Source: Simmondsia chinensis
Lineage: Eukaryota > Streptophyta > Magnoliopsida > Caryophyllales > Simmondsiaceae
Direction of reading: 5' to 3'
Assembly (NCBI GenBank): GCA_018398585.1
Contig: JAGTTD010000006.1
Span: forward strand, 3,050,501-3,114,500
Length of the DNA: 64,000 nucleotides
Below, piece by piece: positions 10,176 to 19,464 of the stretch (positions are counted from its first letter, which is position 1; each line of letters starts with the position of its first letter). The notes under the pieces are model-generated. The model made no database searches, was not told where the DNA came from, and worked only from the letters and a program-made list of their open reading frames with translations. The translations under genes and the position numbers were made by a program.

Positions 10176-11364
10176 ACACTTTTAGATAATTCAAATTAGG
10201 GGCTCGTTTGTTCAACAACTCATATGGGGTTATTTTATTTCTTTTGTTTGGAACTCTATTCAATATATGACAGGCTGTTAACATAGCCCCACCCCAAAAA
10301 CCATCGTTGAGACCGGAATAAGATAAGATGGAATTAACCATCTCAGTTAGAGTCCGGTTTTTCCTCTCATCCACGCCATTCTGTTGTGGCGTATATGGTG
10401 CAGTTATTTCATGTATTATTCCCGTGGATTCAAAATATTTAGGATCGTAGTACTCCCCACCACGATCCGACCTTAGATGTTTGAGGAAGGTTTCACAGTG
10501 TAACTCAGTTTCTGCTTTATATGCTTTAAATCTATCAAGCGAGTCGTCTTTGTTACTTATCAAATATACATAACAAAATCTCGAACAATCATCGATAAAT
10601 GTAACAAAGTAATTCTTTCCACCTAAACTCGGTGTGCGCTTGAAATCACATAAATCACTATGTACTAGGTCAAGTAGATTAGTCTCTCTTTGCACTGAAG
10701 GAAATGGTAATTTCGTTATCTTAGTTAGTATGCACATTTTGCATTTGTCATCAACTTTGTCTATATGAGGAATCAACAAAGAATTAACCATTTCATGTAA
10801 TCTACGAAAATTCACATGACCTAATCTACGATGCCATAAAAATGACGAATCAAGCATATAAACAGAATTTTCAATTTTATTATTAATATTCATTTTGAAC
10901 ATTCCGTTACATAGGTACCCTTTGCCAACAAACACTCCACCCTTAGACAATATAAACTTGTCGGCCTCGAAGACCAACTTGAACCCAAACCTATTTAACA
11001 GGCGACCGGACACGAGATTCTTCTTAACGTCAAGAGCGAAGCATACATCGGTTAAAGTAAGGGTTTTTCCAGACGTGAAAAGTAAATCAACTCGTTCCTT
11101 CACTTTAACCGGTACCGACACCCCATTTCCCATAAACAACTCAGTTCCGTTGTCCATGGGCTCAAAAGTTGTGAAGAACCCCCTGTCCTTACATACATGT
11201 CACGTGGCCCCCAAGTCAATCCACCAAGAGTTATCACTCTCGACTATATTGACTTCCGATATCATCGCCACGAACCTCTCGTTCGAATTTTTGGCGCGAT
11301 GATCAAGCCCCTTGCCTTTGTTCTTTTTAAGGCGGTAATAGTCTTTACGTAAATGACCGGGCTT
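10126..11364 (-). pseudogene. Copia protease and integrase, protease inactivated
   Basis: The protease signature that reads DSGA(T) in the family is DLGAT here (11212-11217), losing the serine, and TGA at 11200-11202 follows it. From 11157 the frame covers the pre-integrase zinc-binding region (HRRLGHVNFRRLHEM ... CKMC) and the DDE core (HSDLCD, FIDDCSRFCYVY, HLRSDRGGEYYD, PQQNGVDERKNRT). It ends at 10126 after KVPETEKIR because of a frameshift against the RT frame. Integrase motifs are well preserved, so decay is patchy and probably recent. Confidence 0.9.
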
Positions 11365-12116
11365 CTAACACTCCCAACAGACCACTTTCGGCCTCTTGTC
11401 ATGCTTCTTCTTTTGGAAGTGTCCGGTTCTCTTGGGTCCCTTGCTCGATTGGCCTTCTTCAGTGACGTTGATTTTACCAACATCATTAGGGCGGTCTTTG
11501 TTATCATCCTGTACCCTGTAACCTTCCTCAACACGCAAGTGGTTAGCCAATTCCTCAATTGACATATCCTCCATCTTGTGTTTAAGATTTTTCTTTGCAT
11601 CTTTCCAAGAAGGAGAGAGTTTGTCAATTAAGGAAGAAACAACAATTGTATCGTCCATATTCATGTTGTGTTGTTTGAAGTTATTTAATATTCGTTCGAT
11701 TTCATGGAATTGCTCCATGATAGGACGATCATCAACCATTTTATAATTGTTAAATTGACTAACCAGTAATTTTTTGCTTGTAGCATCCTCAGCCATGTAT
11801 CGCGCCTCAAGTGCGTCCCACAATTCCTTCGCGGTCGCCATGTTCGAGTAAATGTCAAATAGGGCATCAGTCATCCCATTCAGAATATGCCCTCTGCAGA
11901 TATAGTCATCGTTCTCCCACTTCAGTCTGGCCCTCTGCTCGGCAACGTTTCATCCTCCTCAGAGACGGGGGATGGACATGGTGTATTCAGGACATACACC
12001 ACATTCAGTGTCGTGATGAGGAAGTGCATCTTCCTCTGCCATCGGCAGAAGTTCCCGCCATCAAATTTGTCCAACTTCACAAAATTGGCTATCATTTCCC
12101 TTAGTGATGAAGCCAT
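11365..12116 (-). pseudogene. Copia gag, frameshifted, stop in the zinc knuckle
   Basis: The start ATG at 12116 opens MASSLREMIANFVKLDKFDG, a typical copia gag N-terminus. A one-base indel near 11944 shifts the frame; the following frame carries the gag core (TDALFDIYSNM, AKELWDALEARYMAED, LPPSW-type LSPSWKDAKK). The CCHC zinc knuckle begins CWEC and is cut by TAG at 11365-11367; the remaining GHLRKDYYRLKK is in the same frame beyond the stop. Copia gag packages element RNA into cytoplasmic particles. This copy cannot make an intact one. Confidence 0.88.
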
Positions 12117-12145
12117 ATCCCAAATCAGAAATTAAACCTTAAGAT

Positions 12146-12957
12146 TGTTAGAACAAAATGTCAAAATACTTGCAAAATACTTGCAACCGGGTAACCGAAA
12201 GATCTCAGGTGTTGAGGCCATGTAATCACTTTCCTTAAGGTTTATTTCGCTATACGAAATATCTTCGGGAATACAACAACAACCAACAATGAAGTGAGAA
12301 TGTGTAAAGGGAGAGAAAGTTTGAGATGTGGAGAGATTGGAGTTTTGTTCAAATATATAACAACAAGAACACAAGAACACTTTGAATGCAAAGATTTTCA
12401 CTCTTTATTTCCCTTGTGTTTTTTGATTCATCATCATCAACCATCAAAAGGGTGGAGATATTTATATGTACTGTATGTAAAAAAGACGTCCCAAACAAAG
12501 AGCCACAGATGTATAAAAGAACCGGGAAGAAACCGCGCAGAAAAACCGTCAAAACCGACCTGTGTGTCGAAGTTGTGTGTCGACACACAGGTCGATACAT
12601 GGGCTTACTGTAAGTCTGTGTGTCGACACACATTTTCTATGTGTCAACACACAAATTTCCTCCGTGCGCTTCTGTAAGGGGCTGTGTGTCGACACACGGG
12701 CCATGTGTGTCAACACACAGCTGTCTCCCCATCGTTCTGTAGGATTGTGTGTCGACACACATGGCCCATGTGTCGACACACACCCCCAACAAGCTCTAAA
12801 CATTCAAACAAGTATCGTGTGTCGACACACACCCCCAACAAGCTCTAAACATTCAAACAAGTATCGGGACAATCTCAAATACATCTTATACATACATAAA
12901 CAACATTTAACATATATATACATATTATACAACATATATTTTAAAAATACATCAACA
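12146..12957 (-). repeat. Right (5') LTR of the copia element
   Basis: It runs from TGTTAGAACAAAATG to ATCAACA, followed by the GTTCT duplication. Six perfect TGTCGACA palindromes start at 12578, 12621, 12687, 12750, 12771 and 12820, and two others read TGTCAACA (about 12642 and 12707). A unit of about 49 bp, GTGTGTCGACACAC to ACAAGTATC, is tandemly duplicated at about 12768-12865. The internal side (12100-12145) lacks a recognisable TGGTATCAGAGC primer site. Confidence 0.9.
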
Positions 12958-13104
12958 GTTCTATTTAAGCTTGACAAAGATCTAATTTGTGGTGGAGCAT
13001 AGTGATAGTTGAAAAGTTTAAATTGTTTTACAAAGGTTATGCAAGAATGAGATTCTAGGCCGTATTTGATAACCTAGGTTGCTCTTTATGTACTCCCTAG
13101 AGAT

Positions 13105-13300
13105 TCTAAGGGAATGAGTCAACTAGCTCACGCAGTAAAGTCTTTGAGTGTAGTACTCGAGGCCTGGGATTGAATCCCGCCTTTAAAAGGGATGAAGGGA
13201 CTTATAGGGTTTGGGGATTGATGTAGTGATAACTAGAAGTGGATCGAGTTCAAACGTAATCATCCCCTTTGTACTGTAAAATGTTTTAGGTTGTTTCTTT
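13105..13300 (+). mobile_element. tRNA-derived SINE-like sequence
   Basis: TAGCTCACGCAGTAAAG (A-box-like) and GGGATTGAATCCCG (B-box-like) are about 30 bp apart, as in tRNA-derived plant SINE heads. A body of about 130 bp follows and ends in T-rich sequence. No target duplication was identified. Confidence 0.5.
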
Positions 13301-13430
13301 CATCGAAGCTATCTCTAAGGATGGGTGTGCTTTTTATTTTTTTTATTTTTTTTGAATCCTTAGAAAAAGAATAACACAAAAACCATCTTTTGATATACAT
13401 TCGATTAGTTGTCTTATGATACATTATCTT

Positions 13431-13549
13431 AACAACAACAACAAACCAATGCCTAATAGGCTCCAGCCAAGGTGGAGTTTGAAGAGATGAAATTTATGCA
13501 ACTTTACGCCTTACAGGATGTCATTCTGAAAGGAGGCTGTTTGCTATAT
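13431..13549 (-). mobile_element. Diverged 3' half of the 5S-headed SINE
   Basis: AACAACAACAACAAACCAAT with GCCTAATAGGCTCC and ACGCCTTACAGG ... GGAGGCTGTTT reads on the minus strand as the SINE 3' block with a TTG tail. It is strongly diverged and lacks the head. Confidence 0.5.
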
Positions 13550-13729
13550 GTTATCATGTTATAAGATAATCATAATCATAAATTCAAGCAATAATTCGAG
13601 AAATAATCCAGTAGTTCTTCTACAATGACATACTCTAGGATTGCCAACTTGCTGAAGAACTTCACGATATTAACGCAACGATATATGCGTGCAAAGAGGT
13701 CCACATCTTATACAAATTCGACCTTGATA

Positions 13730-14215
13730 AAGCTTATTGAGCTTGAGTTCAAGCGGAGGTTTTATGGAACTTTCAATATTTTGTGCAAACAATTCGATAT
13801 AATATTCGGGTGCTCAATACTTGGTTTGACTCTGTTTTTTAGCCTTATCGAGTTGAGTCGAATTCATTACCGATCTGAATTGTGCATATAATCGAACAGA
13901 GGTTGCTATCGAGTCAAGCTCATAATTGAGCTGAGAAATTCGAGTTACTATTGAGCTAATATTGACTTGATAACAAGCCCTTAATGAGCTCTTAAAAAGC
14001 TCTAACCGAGCTTTTATTGAGCGCATATCAAATTGTTTGTGAATGTTAATCAGCTGAGCATCCCTTATTCAAGCTCGGCTCATTAAGTCTATCAAGCCCA
14101 CTTGAACTCGGCTTAATAAACTGTCAAGCTTCCAAAATGAACACGAAAGAATCGTAATCATTTTCTGGCTAGAGCAATGCATTGAACATTTGATTCATTT
14201 ATACCTCAGTTATAA
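13730..14215. mobile_element. GAGCTC-rich hAT-like MITE, degenerate
   Basis: The stretch is dense in GAGCT, TCGAG and AAGCTC motifs and closes near GATTCATTTATACC, close to the family terminus. Borders are approximate and no duplication was found. Confidence 0.45.
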
Positions 14216-14347
14216 CTATGCATATCCAACCCAAACAATTTCCAAGAAAAATTACTCTATAATATAAGCTAATAATGAAACAACATCATTATGGTAAATC
14301 CCGATTTGATAGTAATATAATCGTTGCTCAAGCTGATAGGTGAGGAC

Positions 14348-14500
14348 ATGGGAACATATATAGAGATAGATATTAAACTTATTAAACGCAACGCCGATAC
14401 ACAACTAACTCTCAGACTCAACCAGCCGAACCTCGACAGTGCCAAGTTATCGATGAAGCTTCCGGAAGGTATGCCTACGGTTCATCCTTGGAGTTCATGA
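14348..14500 (+). other. Short exon-like open frame, unidentified
   Basis: ATG at 14348 opens 50 codons (MGTYIEIDIKLIKRNADTQL to EGMPTVHPWSS) ending in TGA at 14498-14500. GATAG just upstream could be an acceptor. The composition is protein-like, but no neighbouring exon or known domain supports it. It may be a last-exon remnant or chance. Confidence 0.2.
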
Positions 14501-14689
14501 CTTCGATCTTCGTTTACTTCCACCATTTCTTCTCAGATAAGGATATGAGCTGCGGGAAAAAAAGCAGGGATTATTAATGTTATGACCATGAAATGATGGT
14601 GGAAACTGGACGCCGTTGAGTTATTATTGTGATCATGTTGAGAACTTTACATGCGAGCATAGTTAAAATAGCCTACATTGGAATCGTAA

Positions 14690-14880
14690 ACGAAAAGAAA
14701 TCAATATATAAGTCTAGTGAGTTACTCCACCTATGCTAATTGATTATAAGATGTAACTCACTTGAACTTATATGCAGACCTCATATATCTCGACTGTATG
14801 AGTCAGACCTTACCATTGATCCACCATATGGATTTTCAATTGGCTCTCTCTAACATATGCATTAAGTAAATATCAAGTCA
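14690..14880. repeat. LTR-like dispersed repeat (GTTACTCCACCTAT family)
   Basis: GAGTTACTCCACCTATGCTAA and AACTTATATGCAGACCTCATA recur in diverged form at about 28965-29150, 22500-22690 and 63300-63500. Comparable sequences are common in plant LTRs. Borders are unclear. Confidence 0.4.
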
Positions 14881-15437
14881 AATAAATGTTGTTACGGAAA
14901 ATTCATCTCCAAAGCATGTAACCGTCGAGAATTTAAATATCAAAGCGTACTTATAAATGTGTTTATTGTTTAAAAAAAAAAAATAATCAAATGAGTGCTA
15001 CAACAAACATGGGGATGGATATCCATACAAATTTTTGCAAACATGATGATTAAAGGTAATCTATGGTCCTTAAAATAATCGGAAAGCAGTGATATGAATC
15101 TACAATCGATTAACATTCCCGACACCCCATTTCGTGAAACCATGAGCATGACCAGTAAGTTACCGCGAAGATGTCAAGATCTTTATTTCGCCATGTTGGT
15201 AAGCATGTTTGAGGGCAAATAGAATAGGAGGTTATGGGCGAGGTACATGCGATCAGGTCTCAAGGAACCTTCACACAAGTTCGAGTAACTCCTAATGCGA
15301 CCGAGTATTATGCAGATAATATCAAGGTGTAACGTCCTCTAAGTAATGAACATTCGTTACGCTGAGTAATGAACATCCAACACAATAAAAATAACCATAA
15401 TACATTACAAATAAATGCTACTCGCCCGAGTCTTCAT

Positions 15438-15899
15438 TAGGTGTGTAAATAAGCCGAGCCGAGCTTTTCCAACCCGTATTCAAGCTCGGTTCAATAAGAT
15501 TTTAGTGTGCTTGATACTCTGCTCGGCTCGACTCATGAGGCTTATCAAGCCAAGTCGAGTTTATTGTCGAGCCGAGTCCAGCTCATTATCGAGCCCAATC
15601 AAGCTTAAAATCGAGCCAAGCTTACTATTGAGCCGAGCTGAGCCAAGTTTTTCAAGTTACTATGGAGCCATTATCAAAACATTTACAAATCAATATCAAT
15701 TGTTAACGAACTCTTATCAAACTATTCGCGAACGTTAATGAGCCGAGCACCCCATTGTTCCAGCTCGGCTCATTAAGCTAATCGAGCCAGCTCGAACTCA
15801 GCTCGATAAGCTATAAAGCCACCATAATGAACACGAACGAGCTCTAATCGATTTCGAACACGAGTAGTTTATCAAATGTTCTGTTCGTTTACACCCCTA
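15438..15899. mobile_element. hAT-like MITE, GAGCTC-rich family, best-bounded copy
   Basis: The 5' end TAGGTGTGTAAATAAGCC and the 3' end CGTTTACACCCCTA form terminal inverted repeats. The flanks GTCTTCAT (15430-15437) and CCCTTCAT (15900-15907) match at 6 of 8 bases, the length expected of hAT target duplications. The inside is almost wholly permuted GAGCCGAGC, TCGAGCC and GAGCTC motifs. Confidence 0.7.
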
Positions 15900-15907
15900 C
15901 CCTTCAT

Positions 15908-16895
15908 GGACTTAGGCGAGACACGACATTATAAATAGGAGGGGATATCCCTACGAAAAGGGGTCTGGCCTAACAAGGGAGCTTGAGTTTAGTTCCCCCT
16001 ATGAAAGAAGTACTCCCTTTCCTGCGGTGGATGGAGGGAGAGCGAAGCTCATAAGAGGATTCAAGAAGAACAATTCAAATACGGCCATGTTATTTACACT
16101 TAGGTACGAGAGTCTGACACAGGTATATAATCAAAGGTCATCATCGCCTATTTTCCAAGATTTTTGTAAGTTCTAATTTGAAGTGGCATTCAAACGTCTA
16201 AATATCATTGTACAATATGGATACTTACAACTAAATGTAGAGTTGAAATAACAATGAAACACTCCTAGTAGGGGCTAAAGAAAATCAAGCATTAGCCCTA
16301 GTGACTTTTGTTATCTATGAGATGATTTGGGTCTCATTTTTCGAGCCTCCTCGCTTTTCCTACTCTATGTACGGATAGCCCATTGCTCCATTTCTAGTCC
16401 AATCTCATTACTGCAACTATTAATGGGAGCCTTTCCTGAAAAGTTAGTGCAGGCTCTGGAGGTTTTTGTTGCACAGTGTACTCAGCCGACTGCAATGTTT
16501 TCACGCTAACACATCCAGCTAGTTCGTTTCATAGTCTCCGTTATCACTTCAGATATTCTCGACAACTAAAATGGCACAACGTGTAATCACATTGCAAACG
16601 AAGTCATCAGATGTTGAACTATACAATTCTTTAGCGCCCCTATGGATGTCAGACAAGCAAATACTTGTAACGATATATTTCTTTCTATGCTTGTCTTTTA
16701 AATTCGAAACCAACAAAAAGCAGCGATGAAAATCGGTTTGGTAGCTAAGAAGGATCTGTCTTTTCAGATTCTGGTCAAGTTGCAACACAAGAGATGGGCA
16801 AGATACCAGAATGGCTGCAGAGAAAGAAAAAGAAGCTGAACTAGAACACTGTAGGAGTCCAAGTAGCCTAAGAAGGATACGGAATCTTTTTTGCA
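15908..16895. other. Spacer, no gene recognised
   Basis: No supported gene. A minus-strand open frame at 16549-16896 has a protein-like look, but no conserved motif, partner exon or start context supports it. A pyrimidine-rich tract is absent and no repeat family was recognised. Confidence 0.4.
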
Positions 16896-17171
16896 TGCTA
16901 TATTATTTGGACTCTTCATTCCACTCCAAAATACCCATGTTGACCTCTCGGACATCTGGATACGATATTAAACTTTGGACACTTCAAATTAGGCTCAAAA
17001 CCCCCTAAAAGTAGGTTCAAAATACCTTTGGATATCTATACACTATGAATATGCTATACCATTCGGACTCTTCATTCCACTCCAAAATACCCATGTCCAA
17101 TCCTCGGACATTTAGATACGACATTGCACTACTTTGGACACTCCATATTAGACACAAAACCCCCTGAAAAT
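16896..17171. repeat. Direct duplication, offset 156 bp
   Basis: 16896-17010 and 17052-17171 are diverged copies sharing GGACTCTTCATTCCACTCC, AAAATACCCATGT, CTCGGACAT and AAAACCCCCT. The spacer is about 40 bp. No coding role is seen. Confidence 0.75.
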
Positions 17172-17582
17172 AGCCATACCCTAACTTCGGATGTACCCAC
17201 AATCAATCCTTCCTGAATCTAAACAATATAGTTTGCAGATGTCTTACCTACTATCTGCATCTCACTTACCATGGATCATTAAGTAGATTGTTTCTCCTTA
17301 TGCGCAATCATAGAACTTGATCAGATAAGATGTTTAAAAGTATTCCTCTCCTTTTCAAATAGATCCACGTTTGCCTCTTTGTAATCTCGAGTTGCATTTA
17401 GCACAAGCTCATTATGCTCATTTCTTCCAAAGTTGTTTCACTGTAACATGTATCTGAACTTCCCAATAGATATTGACAGGTTGCTCAATAAGCTAGAATA
17501 TGCTTTCTATTTAATCATCAAAACTTCTCATTACATGGTCCACCCCTGTTTCATATGTAATCAAAATGAGAATATAAATATA

Positions 17583-17829
17583 CCACAACATACAACATAC
17601 ATCCCTAGTGCCCCAAGGGCTCCCGCCTAAGCAGGGTCATGGGGCGTGGATGCACGCAGCCTTCCCCCTTCAGGGTACTACCCTAAAGAGAGGCTGTTTC
17701 CGAGTACACCCAACCTGAGGGTTAAGGACTTCCCAAGAGGTCACCCATCTTGGTACTACTCGCGTCCAAGCACGCTTAACTTCGGAGTTCTAAGGGGATC
17801 CGATGCTTGTGTGTTGGTACCTTCTTTGG
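17583..17829 (-). mobile_element. 5S-rRNA-headed SINE, full length (copy c)
   Basis: A perfect 16-bp target duplication, TGAGAATATAAATATA, lies at 17567-17582 and 17830-17845. The minus strand shows the 5S head (GGATCCCC, GAAGTTAAGCGTGCTTGG, GGTGACCTC), then TCGGAAACAGCCTCTCTTT, GGGGGAAGGCTGCG and CCCTGCTTAGGCGGGAGCC, then a GTTGT tail. Confidence 0.93.
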
Positions 17830-17845
17830 TGAGAATATAAATATA

Positions 17846-19100
17846 ATGCAAGTCAAAAGCTACAGCTCCAATTTTCTGCAAGTCAGTTGCTCAATCTTGG
17901 GTGTATTTTTAACCGCTGGACCAAGGCTCATTGGCAACCACGTGCTCACGTATTGTACTAGGAGGTGTTACATCCTACTGAATCACACAAACTGGTCCTC
18001 TGTGAAATCCTAACACAATGCGGTTCCAAAGGTTCTAGCACAAAAGGAGCTACGACAGTTACTCCCTTTTAGTCAACATTCGATTGGACTACGAGACAAT
18101 TAACAAATCCTAACTAAATTTCTGAAAAATTCAAATGGCTCTCATGTCCTGCCGAAAGATAAGATCTGTGTGTTGCGTCCCCATCAAATCCAGGAAACTC
18201 GGTTCCCTAGTAATGTTCATAGTGACCTAAGAGTATGTCCTCTTAAGTGTCTATAGTTCCAGTGGCTTCTCCTACTTAAAGAGACAAGAAATGAATTCTT
18301 CAAGAAGCCGGCTTGCTTCAACAATAAATCCAAAGGAAACCAGCTCTTTCTCTCAACAATCTTGATTATGCAATATTCATTATCAAAGGATTACGGAAAT
18401 GCCAAGTTCACGACTTATATCTCCATCGAAAGTAACTGCTGAAATGTAAGATACAAGAGAAAGCAATGCCAAGAAACAATCAAGTTTTCACCTCAGTGCA
18501 CGTCGTCCACCTGATCCTACTAACCCTTTCTTAAATATGAAGACACCAAATCCATAAAACAAAGACTAGATGAATTAAGATTTGGCACTTAACTTGAATC
18601 ACCACAAGGATGAACTCAAGGCCGGTGCACCAATCTTTTTAGGGTTTGAACTTATTTCAAATTCATACCATATGATCTTACTGCCCTTCAGACACAGTGA
18701 TTTCTAGCCTGTTTACACAGCATTAAGGTAGCAGGAATAATGACGTAAAGCATCATAATCTGTTCATCATATTAGGCAACAGCAGGCACTGCACATGTGC
18801 TGGTTCAGTTAAGCAGTGAGGTAAAACATAATTTCATTTTATGACCAGTTCAATAGCTTTTACATGATAAAGATAATACTATCAAGGCTGAGGATGAAGG
18901 AAACGAGGTTTACCCCTCTTCTCCAACCCTGCTTACTTGACCAAAAACAAAAGGCTTAACAAGCATGACTTTGCAAAAAGTGTATATATGCACTATTTGA
19001 GCTGAAGATCGTGAAAAGTCTGTTGTTCAATTGAAAGCAAGGAGCAGACGCAGGTTCGATTCCCGCTATCCGCTCTAATATTACTAATTTCATCTGCTCG
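17846..19100. other. 3' flank of the coiled-coil gene, no gene recognised
   Basis: No supported gene. TTGGTCCAGCGGTTA on the minus strand near 17920 resembles a pol III A box of a tRNA-derived SINE, but no B box was placed with confidence. The part nearest 19465 probably includes the 3' UTR of the minus-strand gene. Confidence 0.35.
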
Positions 19101-19207
19101 AACGCCCACAACCAGCCCAAAAGGGAAGGACCTTTCCGCCCTACTTTTTGGTCTTAAGAATGCTGGTTTCCTAAGGTAGCGAAATTCCTTGTTGGGTAAG
19201 TTCCGAC
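19030..19207. other. Organelle-derived fragment with LSU rRNA core sequence
   Basis: CCTAAGGTAGCGAAATTCCT and TGTTGGGTAAGTTCCGACCC (about 19170-19210) match the universally conserved bacterial-type large-subunit rRNA core, as found in plastid or mitochondrial rRNA and not in nuclear 25S. GGTTCGATTCCCGC at about 19052 resembles a tRNA T arm. The rRNA match stops at a poly-C tract. Probably a short organelle DNA insertion; which organelle is not decided. Confidence 0.5.
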
Positions 19208-19212
19208 CCCCC

Positions 19213-19243
<31 letters not shown>

Positions 19244-19254
19244 AAAAAAAAAAA
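19207..19254. repeat. Homopolymer pair: 27 C followed by 21 A
   Basis: An uninterrupted C27 (19207-19233) abuts A21 (19234-19254). A TA dinucleotide run follows at about 19312-19325. Such homopolymers are also prone to assembly and sequencing error. Confidence 0.9.
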
Positions 19255-19464
19255 GCAGAATGTTGTTTCCCCTCTTTAGGGAAAGATGTTGTACCCCTTA
19301 TTCAATGTGTAATATATATATATATGGCACTACCACCAGTCTAACCTGATCAAAGTTCCAGCAACATCATGGACTATTCTGAAACAAACATGGTTATGGC
19401 ACTTGGGAAAAATAGGAATAGATAGCTATGATGAAATTCAAGAGAAGATTTTAAATGTTCCTCA

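Larger units (their letters stand above)
6900..12957 (-). mobile_element. Ty1/copia LTR retrotransposon, full structure, coding region decayed
   Basis: The element has two LTRs with TGTTA...CAACA-type ends and a perfect 5-bp target duplication, GTTCT, at 6895-6899 and 12958-12962. Domain order on the minus strand is gag, protease, integrase, reverse transcriptase, RNase H, which is the copia order. No good match to an initiator-tRNA primer site was found next to the right LTR (left of 12146). Frameshifts and stops in gag, protease, at the integrase/RT junction and in RT make it non-autonomous. The 568 bp at 7634-8201 between the left LTR and RNase H are non-coding. Confidence 0.95.

Noticed and set aside
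14498..14570. Last exon of a minus-strand gene (acceptor CCCGCAG then LISLSEKKWWK and stop)
   Set aside because: The segment encodes only 11 residues, has no upstream exon, and conflicts with an equally plausible plus-strand frame.
16549..16896. 115-residue minus-strand frame as a gene
   Set aside because: It has plausible composition but no recognisable domain, no partner exon and no conserved start context; kept only as a note in the spacer entry.
19042..19075. Intact tRNA gene
   Set aside because: Only a T-arm and acceptor-like 3' half is present; no matching 5' acceptor strand or anticodon arm was found upstream.
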